From the NCBI GenBank assembly GCA_002730855.1, contig PCBA01000017.1, positions 1-11,062 on the forward strand: DNA of 11,062 nucleotides, read 5' to 3'. Below are positions 1-7,549 of the stretch, one piece after another; the first letter of the stretch is position 1; every line of letters begins with the position of its first letter. A program made the position numbers and the translations under genes. The notes below the pieces were generated by a model. It had not been told where the DNA came from, searched no databases, and worked only from the letters and a program-made list of their open reading frames with translations. The DNA comes from Gammaproteobacteria bacterium (GTDB taxonomy: Bacteria > Pseudomonadota > Gammaproteobacteria > Magnimaribacterales > Magnimaribacteraceae).

Positions 1-26
1 AAATAAAACTATGATTAAAATTAAGA

Positions 27-56
27 TTAATCTATATGAACTCTAACTGCTATAAA
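27..56 (+). promoter_or_regulatory. Possible promoter for the secreted-protein/amidohydrolase pair
   Basis: A TATAAA box at 51-56 matches the sigma-70 -10 element at five of six positions. A weak -35 (TTAATC, 27-32) lies 18 bp upstream. The predicted start, near 63, falls at the edge of the inverted repeat at 64-80. The surroundings are very AT-rich, so chance matches are likely, and transcription could also enter from a gene upstream of the window. Confidence 0.25.
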
Positions 57-63
57 AATTTCC

Positions 64-80
64 AACTACATATAGTAGTT
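64..80. repeat. Perfect 6-bp inverted repeat, possible operator
   Basis: AACTAC and GTAGTT are perfect reverse complements around the 5-base centre ATATA. The repeat sits just downstream of the possible -10 box and 39 bp before the start codon of the secreted-protein gene. That is a usual place for a repressor site or a 5'-leader hairpin. No T-run follows it, so it is not a terminator. Its function is not known. Confidence 0.35.
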
Positions 81-119
81 TGCTAAAGTTAAGAGGTATT
101 AATAACAAAGGAGAAGAAA

Positions 120-812
120 ATGAGAAATTTACTATTAATTTTATTTGTTAGTTTTAGCGCTGTAATTTTTTCGGCACATCATGAAGAAGAGAACTCACCT
201 GATACATCAGATCACCAATATAATTTTGTTTATACTTCTGAGTACACTATTCCTGCAGGAGGTTATGCAGGTCAAATAGAAAAAACAGTTTTAGACAATT
301 TAAAAACTCTTGAAGAAAGTGGTTACTACAATTGCGGTCTATTAAGGCATCAATTCGGAGGTGACAGAGCCTATTCATCTTACTGTTATTTTGACTCTTG
401 GGAGCAATTTGGACAGATTAATGATTCGAACTCTCCTCCAACAAGAGAACCTAAACAGGTTTATGGAGATCATTCTGATCATCTCATTGCAGTACTGGAA
501 AGAAACTTAAATAAAAGAACTCCTTATGTTTTAAGGGCAACATACTCTTTTGGGCCTTTCTTAACCATTAATGAAATGAGAGAAAGAGCTAAAACTCTAT
601 TTAATGCTTATAACAAAGCTTTTGGAGGTTGTAATTTAGGTGAGCATGCCTGGGGTCCTGAATTAGCTTGGTATTTTTATTGTGGATATGACAGTTACGC
701 TGATTTTGGAAACAAAGTTAATGCTTTAATGGAAATCCATGAATCTGGACTTGCGGATGAGAAGTTAGACGTTAGAAATCATTCAGATGATTTATTAATT
801 AGAGTTAAATAA
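120..812 (+). CDS. Exported two-repeat protein of unknown function, one cysteine pair per repeat
   Basis: I do not recognise a named family. The N-terminus is a typical signal peptide: MRN, a hydrophobic core to about residue 17, and probable cleavage after SA (residue 19), so the mature protein should be periplasmic or secreted. The mature part is two copies of one unit, roughly residues 36-130 and 136-230. Cys72/Cys89 and Cys171/Cys188 have the same 17-residue spacing at an offset of 99. YCYFDSWEQFG (88-98) matches YCGYDSYADFG (187-197), and both units end in HSD followed by a hydrophobic strand (118 and 221). Each unit reads as strand-helix-strand-strand-helix-strand, which suggests a ferredoxin-like or dimeric alpha/beta-barrel fold; this is inference. 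Cysteine pairs may form disulfides. The start is well supported by AAAGGAG at 107-113, six bases before ATG. The amidohydrolase gene follows 15 bp downstream, so the two are probably co-transcribed. Confidence 0.85.
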   Translation: MRNLLLILFVSFSAVIFSAHHEEENSPDTSDHQYNFVYTSEYTIPAGGYAGQIEKTVLDNLKTLEESGYYNCGLLRHQFGGDRAYSSYCYFDSWEQFGQINDSNSPPTREPKQVYGDHSDHLIAVLERNLNKRTPYVLRATYSFGPFLTINEMRERAKTLFNAYNKAFGGCNLGEHAWGPELAWYFYCGYDSYADFGNKVNALMEIHESGLADEKLDVRNHSDDLLIRVK

Positions 813-827
813 ATCTAGAAAAAAAAG

Positions 828-2000
828 ATGACCTACGCCCACCGAGACGATATTTATGATGCGGATACGCACATGATGGAAAGACCGGATTGGATTCTGG
901 AGTTTGCTGATAGAGATATAAAAGATAAGTTAGAGCCTTTCGTTGAGGGCGATGAAGAAACTTTAGAGAGAATTGATCTTGCAATTAATAACTTTAATGA
1001 ACGTCAATCTTCAAAAGAGTTATTAAATAAAGCTAAAGATGAATTTATGGGCTGGGGCCATAAAGGCTGGGAAGGTCTGGGCGCTTTTGATTCTAATGAA
1101 AGAAAGATAGCTAATGATCTCTTGGGTTTCAAAGGCCATATAGTCTTTCCTACAAGCGCATTTGATCAAGTGTTGGCGGCTAAAGATCCCTTCGTTATTC
1201 AAGGAGGGGTAAAGGCTTTAAATCGAGGCATGACTACCTTTTGCCAAGAAGATTCTAGGATGTATGGAGTGGCTTATATACCTTTTCAATTTGGTGCAGA
1301 TATTGCTCTAAAATTTTTAAGAGAAGCTATAAAAAATGAGTTCTCTGTAATAGCAATAGACACCATAGCTCCTGAAGGCTGTAAATCTTCTACCCATCCT
1401 GATTTTGATCCAGTGTGGAGAGAGATTCAAGAATCAGATATGGCAATAACTCTTCATGTTGGTATAGATGGAGGCTGGGACCCAGTTCCGCTTTCTTTTT
1501 ATAACAATGCAAGTTTAGTGTCTCCGCACAAAGAGGGTGATGCACCTAGAGATGCTTTAGCTTATATGGGCATAGGGTATTGCGCTGAATTATTCTTAGC
1601 TTCTTTAATTTTTGATGGTGTATTTGAACGTTTCCCTCGTCTTAGAGTTGGCGTTGTTGAATTAGGTGCTTCCTGGATTGTTTCGTGGATGAAGCATTTA
1701 GATCAGTCTTATAGGGCATTTAGACGCGTTCAAGACCTTTCTCATGTTAAAAAGCTTCCTTCAGAGTATGTTCAGAAACACATTAAGATAACCCCGTTTC
1801 CCGGTGAAGATATAGGTTGGCTACTCAACTCTGGAGCTGAAGATTTACTTATGTTTGCGACGGATTATCCTCATCATGAAGGTACAGATGACCCTATAGG
1901 TCGTTACGAGAAAACAATGCTAACTATCGAAGAAACAGTTAAAAGGAAATTTTATTCACTAAATTTTCAAGATTTACTAGGGAGTAGGCTGAGCGTTTAG
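828..2000 (+). CDS. Amidohydrolase family (amidohydrolase_2) metal-dependent hydrolase or decarboxylase
   Basis: This is a 390-residue TIM-barrel hydrolase of the amidohydrolase_2 (ACMSD-like) type, a family that uses one divalent metal for C-N hydrolysis, ring opening or non-oxidative decarboxylation, often of aromatic acids. The first metal site is DADTHMME (11-18), with a D-x-H rather than the classic H-x-H form. Other expected residues are His190 (HPDFDPVW), His210 (TLHVG), Glu278 in VVELGASW, and the late barrel Asp346 in FATDYPHHEG. No signal peptide is present, so it is cytoplasmic. An in-frame TAG at 816-818 makes ATG 828 the first possible start, although the upstream AGAAAAAAAAG is a poor ribosome site; coupling to the upstream gene, 15 bp away, may help. 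It lies between an exported protein and a TonB receptor, which suggests it processes an imported compound. The substrate cannot be read from the sequence. Confidence 0.88.
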   Translation: MTYAHRDDIYDADTHMMERPDWILEFADRDIKDKLEPFVEGDEETLERIDLAINNFNERQSSKELLNKAKDEFMGWGHKGWEGLGAFDSNERKIANDLLGFKGHIVFPTSAFDQVLAAKDPFVIQGGVKALNRGMTTFCQEDSRMYGVAYIPFQFGADIALKFLREAIKNEFSVIAIDTIAPEGCKSSTHPDFDPVWREIQESDMAITLHVGIDGGWDPVPLSFYNNASLVSPHKEGDAPRDALAYMGIGYCAELFLASLIFDGVFERFPRLRVGVVELGASWIVSWMKHLDQSYRAFRRVQDLSHVKKLPSEYVQKHIKITPFPGEDIGWLLNSGAEDLLMFATDYPHHEGTDDPIGRYEKTMLTIEETVKRKFYSLNFQDLLGSRLSV

Positions 2001-2006
2001 CATTTA

Positions 2007-2028
2007 TTCCTTGTTCCTTGGTTCCTTG
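2007..2028. repeat. Three copies of a 7-bp TTCCTTG direct repeat
   Basis: TTCCTTG occurs at 2007-2013, 2014-2020 and 2022-2028. The first two are directly adjacent and the third is offset by one G. The array starts seven bases after the amidohydrolase stop codon and runs into the 11-bp array that follows. A further TTCCTTGAA occurs at 2129-2137, downstream of the receptor promoter. It could be a slippage-prone tract or a regulator-binding array. Confidence 0.75.
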
Positions 2029-2070
2029 AATGGTGAATGAATGGTGAATGAATGGTGAATGAATGGTGAA
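2027..2070. repeat. Four perfect 11-bp tandem repeats upstream of the receptor promoter
   Basis: TGAATGGTGAA is repeated four times without mismatch (2027-2037, 2038-2048, 2049-2059, 2060-2070), then a partial TGG follows. The period is close to one helical turn, so every copy would present the same DNA face. The array ends nine bases before the TTGACA -35 box of the TonB receptor promoter, where an activator array or an UP-like element would sit. It could equally be a neutral minisatellite created by slippage. It lies wholly outside coding sequence. Confidence 0.9.
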
Positions 2071-2079
2071 TGGTTGTTG

Positions 2080-2109
2080 TTGACATTTCTGTTCTTAACT
2101 AAATTTTAA
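2080..2109 (+). promoter_or_regulatory. Probable sigma-70 promoter of the first TonB-dependent receptor
   Basis: A consensus -35 TTGACA lies at 2080-2085. The best -10 choices overlap, TTTTAA at 2104-2109 or TTTAAT at 2105-2110, with 18 or 19 bp spacing. Transcription would begin near 2117 and give a leader of about 75 bases. That leader holds TTCCTTGAA (2129-2137) and a small AGGTA/TACCT stem (2153-2168) before the ribosome site. The perfect -35 supports the call; the weak -10 means an activator may be needed. Confidence 0.55.
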
Positions 2110-2193
2110 TTTAGGATATAAGAAGAATTTCCTTGAAAGTAGTAGTATTTGCAGGTACTTTGTTACCTATAAATTAAAACTTGGGGAGTTTAA

Positions 2194-5073
2194 ATGAAAA
2201 AATTAGCTTATTTATTAACATTTTCTCTTTTTTCTTTGTTCATATTCGCTGCTGATGAAGATAGCGGAGGCATAGATGAGGTAATTGTTACTGCTGAAAA
2301 AAGAGCTGCATCAATTCAAGACACAGCTATATCTATAACAGCTTTTGATGAATCTTTAATTGAAGGTCTTAATCTAAGGAACCAGGAAGATTTACAGAAC
2401 TATATTCCTGCTACAACTATTCAACCATATGATATATCTATTCGTGGTGTAGGAAGGGTTTTTAGAGCCTTAGGAGGAGATCCAGGAGTTGGTACTTACA
2501 ACGATGGAGCTTATTCTGAAGATTTCGGAATTGCTTCTACTGATAACGGTTTATATGACGTAGAAAGAATTGAGATTTTAAGAGGACCTCAAGGAACTCT
2601 GTATGGTAGAAACAGTATTGGTGGAGCAGTTAATTTCATTACTACTAAGCCTGGTGATGAGTGGGCTGCCGAAATAAAGACGCTTGTAGGTTCAGAAGGA
2701 ACGGCTGAATTCTATTCTTTTGTAAACCAACCTTTAACTGATAAATTGTCAGCAAGAGTAATTATTGTTAATCGTGGAAGAGGCGGAACTGTTGAAGATT
2801 TGGGTCTTGGAGATGATTTAGATAGTTACGATGATGAAAACTATACACTAGCACTTCGTTGGCAGAATGATGATCTTACGGTAGACCTAAGAGGCAATAG
2901 CCGAAGCTACGGAAGAGTATTAAGTTCAGCACAAGGAGCTGGTCTAATAGTAACAAGTGAATACGGAGGGCCAACTAGAAGAAATGACTTAATGGTTCAC
3001 GGATACAGGCCAGTAGATAAAAGTGTAGCTTGTGGAAGTATGGTTGATAGAGCAGTTGCTAATTGTACTGTCCCAGGTATGGACGTTTATACTTTCAATC
3101 ACAAAGGAATAGTGAAGTACGCTCAGAACTTGGTAGCTGGTGTGGATCCAACTACAAGTGGTTTTGCTAGACCAAATTATGCGTATGGCTATGACCAGTC
3201 AATTTTAAATGCAACTACAATTGGAGATGGTAGTTCAGTTCCAAACTTAAAAGGTAGTGATTTAAAAGCAGCTACAAACGGTTTTAACGATGAATATTTT
3301 AATCATTCAGCTGGAACTATAAATGTAGCTTGGGATGTAAGAGATGATCTAACCATCAAATATATTGGTTCTTACACGGATTATCTTTACACAAGGGTAA
3401 CTGATGACGACAGGACAGGTAACCCGGTTCTTGATGAACAATTCCACGCGATGCAAGAAAATGAAAACTGGCAGAACGAAATTCAAGTTTTTTGGGATAT
3501 TAGTGATGACTGGAATTTAATTGCTGGAGTTTTTGAATATCATAATGAAATAGATCAGGATTTAGATTTCTGGACGGGAGAAGGAACAGAAAATGCTCGT
3601 TACGCAGCAGCAGCTGACTACGGGGTTGCAGGAATAGCTGCAGCAGATGCTACTCCTTTTACCCAATGGTATACAGCTCAAGCGGTATATGGACCTTTAG
3701 TGTCAAGTGCTCCTGTAGTAGGAGCTTCGCAAACGATGGTGGGACCTTATTCAGCAAGAGACGTAGGTTGCGGAATAGTTAACCTTTTTGGTGTAGTGCC
3801 TACACCTGATTTCAGTGAGGAACACCTTTCTGCTACTTGTTTCTTGGAAGGACCTTGGACTGGAGAGAATGCCACTTTAAGAAATGGCCCTAATCCTACC
3901 GATGGAACAACTTTTGTATGGCAAACTGAGAATAAGACAGACGCTTACGCAGTTTACTTCCAAACTGAGTATCAAATAAATGAAACTTGGGCTATTACTG
4001 CTGGTGCTTCATGGCATGAAGATCAAAAAGTTGCTGAAGAAAACTTATTTACTTATACAGAAAGCGAATTGTCTCCTGATAAATTACTCGCGTATAACGT
4101 AGCAACTGGTGCATTAAATGCAGACGGTACACCTACAGGAAATGGAGTAATAAGATTTAGAGGACTTCCTATGAGTAGATCTATTCATAGAGCTATGGCG
4201 AGAGACTTCGATGACGTTACTTGGAGACTAAATCTTGACTATTCTCCAACAGACAATGCTCTTTGGTATTTGTCTAGAACTACAGGTTACAGAGCGGGAG
4301 GATTTAACTTAGGTTATTTCTCTGCTAGACCAACGTATGATATGGAAACTGTAGAGTCTACTGAGCTCGGTTATAAAGGCTCTTTCTTAGAGAATACGTT
4401 GCAGATAAATGCGTCAGCTTATTCATATATTTATGAAAACATTCATGGGCAATTTGCCGTGGAAAGTTTTCTAGGTGGAACTAGTACATCTGTTTGGGGC
4501 TTCCCTGAAGCAGATACTGAAGGATTTGAAATGGATTTCGTTTACGCCCCAACTGCTGAACTGTTGGTTGGAGGAAACTTTAGTTTCACTGATGCAAAAT
4601 ATTCTAAAGAATTAATTGATCCTTTAGGAAACTCTGGTGTTATCGATGAGAATAACCCAAATGCTCCGAGTTCTGTTTACAGCATTAGTGAAAGAAATGT
4701 ACCAATTAAAGGCATGCGTATGCAAAGGATTCCTGAGTACAAAGCTTCGGTTTATGCTAATTACACACAAGATACATCAGAAGGAAGTATAGACTACTTA
4801 ATAGGTTATTCTTGGACTGACTCCATTCTTTGGGACGATAGTGGCTTAGACTTAGATACCTCTCCTGCTTTCAGTAGGTTAGATATAAAAGCTACTTGGA
4901 CAAACAATGAAGAAAACCTTGAAATTATGGCTTTCGTGAACAACGTTGCTAATAAGATAGGTGTGAGAAATATGACCTCAGATGGAGAGCAATTAGGTTA
5001 CCAAAGATCAATTACTCCTACCTTACCAAGAATGGGAGGTATTTCTTTCACTTATAAGTTTGGAGCTTATTAA
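2194..5073 (+). CDS. TonB-dependent outer membrane receptor (full length)
   Basis: This is a 959-residue beta-barrel transporter that would import a substrate across the outer membrane using energy from TonB-ExbB-ExbD, which are not in this window. Residues 1-19 or 20 form a signal peptide, followed by an acidic stretch (DEDSGG) and the TonB box DEVIVTA (28-34). The plug domain contains RGVGR (84-88), GGDPGVGTYNDG (94-105) and VERIEILRGPQGTLYGRN (123-140). The remaining part, from about 165, is barrel, ending in the aromatic C-terminal strand FTYKFGAY. There is no N-terminal STN domain, so sigma-regulator signalling is unlikely. Two close cysteine pairs (280/291 and 526/549) lie in long, probably extracellular, loops. 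The start is supported by GGGGAG at 2183-2188, five bases before ATG. It has its own promoter and a strong terminator. The type resembles receptors abundant in marine gammaproteobacteria; the ligand is unknown. Confidence 0.95.
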   Translation: MKKLAYLLTFSLFSLFIFAADEDSGGIDEVIVTAEKRAASIQDTAISITAFDESLIEGLNLRNQEDLQNYIPATTIQPYDISIRGVGRVFRALGGDPGVGTYNDGAYSEDFGIASTDNGLYDVERIEILRGPQGTLYGRNSIGGAVNFITTKPGDEWAAEIKTLVGSEGTAEFYSFVNQPLTDKLSARVIIVNRGRGGTVEDLGLGDDLDSYDDENYTLALRWQNDDLTVDLRGNSRSYGRVLSSAQGAGLIVTSEYGGPTRRNDLMVHGYRPVDKSVACGSMVDRAVANCTVPGMDVYTFNHKGIVKYAQNLVAGVDPTTSGFARPNYAYGYDQSILNATTIGDGSSVPNLKGSDLKAATNGFNDEYFNHSAGTINVAWDVRDDLTIKYIGSYTDYLYTRVTDDDRTGNPVLDEQFHAMQENENWQNEIQVFWDISDDWNLIAGVFEYHNEIDQDLDFWTGEGTENARYAAAADYGVAGIAAADATPFTQWYTAQAVYGPLVSSAPVVGASQTMVGPYSARDVGCGIVNLFGVVPTPDFSEEHLSATCFLEGPWTGENATLRNGPNPTDGTTFVWQTENKTDAYAVYFQTEYQINETWAITAGASWHEDQKVAEENLFTYTESELSPDKLLAYNVATGALNADGTPTGNGVIRFRGLPMSRSIHRAMARDFDDVTWRLNLDYSPTDNALWYLSRTTGYRAGGFNLGYFSARPTYDMETVESTELGYKGSFLENTLQINASAYSYIYENIHGQFAVESFLGGTSTSVWGFPEADTEGFEMDFVYAPTAELLVGGNFSFTDAKYSKELIDPLGNSGVIDENNPNAPSSVYSISERNVPIKGMRMQRIPEYKASVYANYTQDTSEGSIDYLIGYSWTDSILWDDSGLDLDTSPAFSRLDIKATWTNNEENLEIMAFVNNVANKIGVRNMTSDGEQLGYQRSITPTLPRMGGISFTYKFGAY

Positions 5074-5086
5074 AACTTATAAGAAT

Positions 5087-5115
5087 AAAAAAAACCTGCT
5101 TCGGCAGGTTTTTTT
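5087..5115. terminator. Bidirectional intrinsic terminator between convergent genes
   Basis: CCTGC (5095-5099), the stable loop TTCG (5100-5103) and GCAGG (5104-5108) form a compact stem. It is flanked by eight As on the left (5087-5094) and seven Ts on the right (5109-5115), so it reads as stem plus U-run on both strands. It lies 13 bp after the receptor stop. The ybbP-like permease stop (TAA, 5116-5114 on the minus strand) is embedded in the T-run, so the same hairpin ends both transcripts. Confidence 0.93.
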
Positions 5116-7549
5116 ATGTCTGTAGTTTCAAAAGGTCTTTAGGAGATTGTTTCATTAAGCCACTAACTAGATAGAAGCATAATCCCGATACGATCAATAT
5201 TCCTATAACTGGCCCCAACAACCATATTTCAGGATAAAAACCTGGTATTGTTTTAAATACTCTGGTTTCTATAAAGTAAACTCCAGTATGAGCTATCACC
5301 GAACCGAGCAGCCCAGATACTAATCCCAGTATTGAGAACTCTATTAATGATGAAGTCTTTACTAGTCTCCCTGTAGCACCTAATGTTCTAAGTATTGCCG
5401 ATTGATGTCTTCTTTGGTCAAATCCGTCTTGTAAGGCAGAGAATGCCAAAAACATAGCACTAAGGCATGTTAATAAGAGTATTGAATTTAGTGCTTTCGT
5501 AACCTGATTCACAATATCTCTAACTTGTTTTATTAACTCTTCAATTGAAAAAACAGAAACAGTCCTAAACTCCCGCATTAATTCTGCCGCTACCTTTTGT
5601 TTTGTCTTAGGAATAAAGAAAGATGTTATATGGGTTGATGACTTTTCTTCAAATAAAGAAGGATGTCCAATTACAAAGAAATTGGGGGAGAAGCTCTCCC
5701 AATTGACCGCTCTAATGCTTTGAATGTAAGTCTCTATCGAACCATCTTCCATTTGAATAATAACTTCGTCATTCAATTTTAGGTCGTATCGTTCAGAAAT
5801 TTCATCCGAAATAGAAATTCCATTTTCCGCTCCTTTTTGAAACCATTCTCCATCTACTATTTGATTTTGTTCGGGAAGATCTTTGACCCAGGTGATATTA
5901 AAATTTCTATCTATAATATTATCTTTATCTTGCTTTCTAATAATCTGAGCATTAGCTACAGGATAGAAAAGATTTATTTCTATATCTTTCTCAGAAAAAA
6001 ATAACTTCATGGATTCTTTGTCTTCTTTAGTTATATTGATAGCAAAGTTGTTAGGAGAATTTTCTGGAATAGAATCTTGCCAACTTCCTAATAAGTTTTT
6101 ACTTGCCGAAAATGTAATTAAGCTTAATCCTATTGCTACAGTAAACGCAAAAATCTGGAAAGAATTGCTTAATTTTCTTCTTCTTAATTCAGATAATGCG
6201 AGGCTAATAGGGTCTCGGGCTCCTAGACCTAATTTACTTTTACCTAACAATAAATATATAAAACCTATACCAATAAATGAAAAAATTATTACTCCACTAA
6301 AGATAATTAGAGATAGAGTAATTTGATTAGTATAAATATAGAGAAGTAATAAAAAAGCCAATAACCCCATAAAGAAAATAGGTAAGATATTTTGATTAAA
6401 ACTTATATCGTTTTTAAGAACACGCATTGGAGAAATATCTAGTAGCTTAGATATGTGCGGATAAATAAATCCAAATTGGCAAATTAGAACCGTCACACAT
6501 GTTACATACAAAGGGTAGAGGCTAGGTGCAGGTAGTTCTGTGGGAAAATAAGAATCCATCAAGCTAATAAAATTGGATTGTAAAAACCACCCAAAAGTTA
6601 ATCCTAAAACTAATGTTAGCAAGGTTGTATAGAAAAAAAGTAATAAATAAAGCCCTCTAATTTGTAAAAGATTCATGCCCAATGTTTTAAGGATAGCAAC
6701 ATAACTAACATGCCTACGAGCAAATCTTTGTGAGGAAATTCCTATAGTACAGGCCGAAAGTAAAACAGCTATTAGACCACCCAACAAAAAGAAGTTTTCT
6801 GAACGATCAATAGTTTTACCTAAAGAACTATTGTCTTCGTTTATAGATTCTATATCGTCTCCTTGGCTTTTATTTTTTTCAAGAGTGCTTCTTATTTGGC
6901 TTATTTCTTTTTCAGGTCCTGTAAATAGATAGTTATATTCAACCCTACTACCCGGCTGGATAATATTAGTTTTATCTAAGTCTTTTATGTTCATTATTGT
7001 TTTAGGTGCAAACGCAAAATTAGTTGAACCCCTATCAGGCTCATAGATTATGGTTGCTACGAATAGAAATGTCGCATCGCCTAGATATATCTCATCTCCA
7101 TATTTAAGTGAGAGAAGGTTTTTTAATCTCTCATCTACCCATAAAGTTCCGGGAGTAGGGCTTTGTTTTGTTTTATAAGTTCCAGAACTGTCTTGAAGTT
7201 CAAGCTCCCCGATAAGCGGATAAGAATTATCAACTGCTTTTATAGAGCTTAATTGCATTTCTTCTTCAGAAAAGATGACGGAAGCGAATATAGCCATTTC
7301 AGAAGATTTAGAATCTTTTAAATTTAGTGTCTTAAGTGTGTCTTTTATTAAGTCTTCATTGGATTCAAATTTTAAATCACCGCCTAGGAATTCTTTAGTT
7401 TCCGAGTTGAGAACTTTTTCAAGCCTATCAGTAAAAAGAGAGATCCCCGAAACAATAGTCACAGCAAGCACTAATGAGAGCAGCATTGAAGTGAGATAAC
7501 CTGAACGGATTTCTCTCATAAAGAGCTTTAAAGAGAGACTTACAAGCAT
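5114..7549 (-). CDS. ybbP: FtsX-like ABC transporter permease, YbbP family
   Basis: This is an 811-residue inner-membrane permease, matching the usual length of E. coli YbbP (about 800). Hydrophobic segments fall near 20-40, 252-273, 298-325, 344-366, 388-406, 409-435, 463-480, 686-706, 735-757 and 776-797, about ten helices. Between them are two large extracytoplasmic domains (about 41-250 and 485-685). The protein is two FtsX-type halves: AILKTLG (285-290 area) and AILRTLG (718-724) are matching motifs, and the halves end in SPMRVLK (373-379) and SPKDLLK (802-808). Its ATPase partner is the gene immediately upstream, joined by the overlap TAATG, where the last A of the stop is the first base of ATG; no good ribosome site is seen, so translational coupling is likely. 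The family is related to MacB/LolCE mechanotransmission systems and is poorly understood; a role in lipid or envelope-molecule handling is plausible but not shown here. Confidence 0.93.
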   Translation of the reverse strand: MLVSLSLKLFMREIRSGYLTSMLLSLVLAVTIVSGISLFTDRLEKVLNSETKEFLGGDLKFESNEDLIKDTLKTLNLKDSKSSEMAIFASVIFSEEEMQLSSIKAVDNSYPLIGELELQDSSGTYKTKQSPTPGTLWVDERLKNLLSLKYGDEIYLGDATFLFVATIIYEPDRGSTNFAFAPKTIMNIKDLDKTNIIQPGSRVEYNYLFTGPEKEISQIRSTLEKNKSQGDDIESINEDNSSLGKTIDRSENFFLLGGLIAVLLSACTIGISSQRFARRHVSYVAILKTLGMNLLQIRGLYLLLFFYTTLLTLVLGLTFGWFLQSNFISLMDSYFPTELPAPSLYPLYVTCVTVLICQFGFIYPHISKLLDISPMRVLKNDISFNQNILPIFFMGLLAFLLLLYIYTNQITLSLIIFSGVIIFSFIGIGFIYLLLGKSKLGLGARDPISLALSELRRRKLSNSFQIFAFTVAIGLSLITFSASKNLLGSWQDSIPENSPNNFAINITKEDKESMKLFFSEKDIEINLFYPVANAQIIRKQDKDNIIDRNFNITWVKDLPEQNQIVDGEWFQKGAENGISISDEISERYDLKLNDEVIIQMEDGSIETYIQSIRAVNWESFSPNFFVIGHPSLFEEKSSTHITSFFIPKTKQKVAAELMREFRTVSVFSIEELIKQVRDIVNQVTKALNSILLLTCLSAMFLAFSALQDGFDQRRHQSAILRTLGATGRLVKTSSLIEFSILGLVSGLLGSVIAHTGVYFIETRVFKTIPGFYPEIWLLGPVIGILIVSGLCFYLVSGLMKQSPKDLLKLQT

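Noticed and set aside
2153..2168. AGGTA/TACCT stem in the first receptor leader as a riboswitch
   Set aside because: A five-pair stem alone; no conserved riboswitch core is visible nearby.
6009..6326. 105-codon plus-strand frame within the permease gene
   Set aside because: Antisense to a well-supported membrane protein gene; translation has no recognisable domain or signal.
7275..7499. 74-codon plus-strand frame in the permease 5' region
   Set aside because: Antisense shadow of the FtsX-like permease with no ribosome site.
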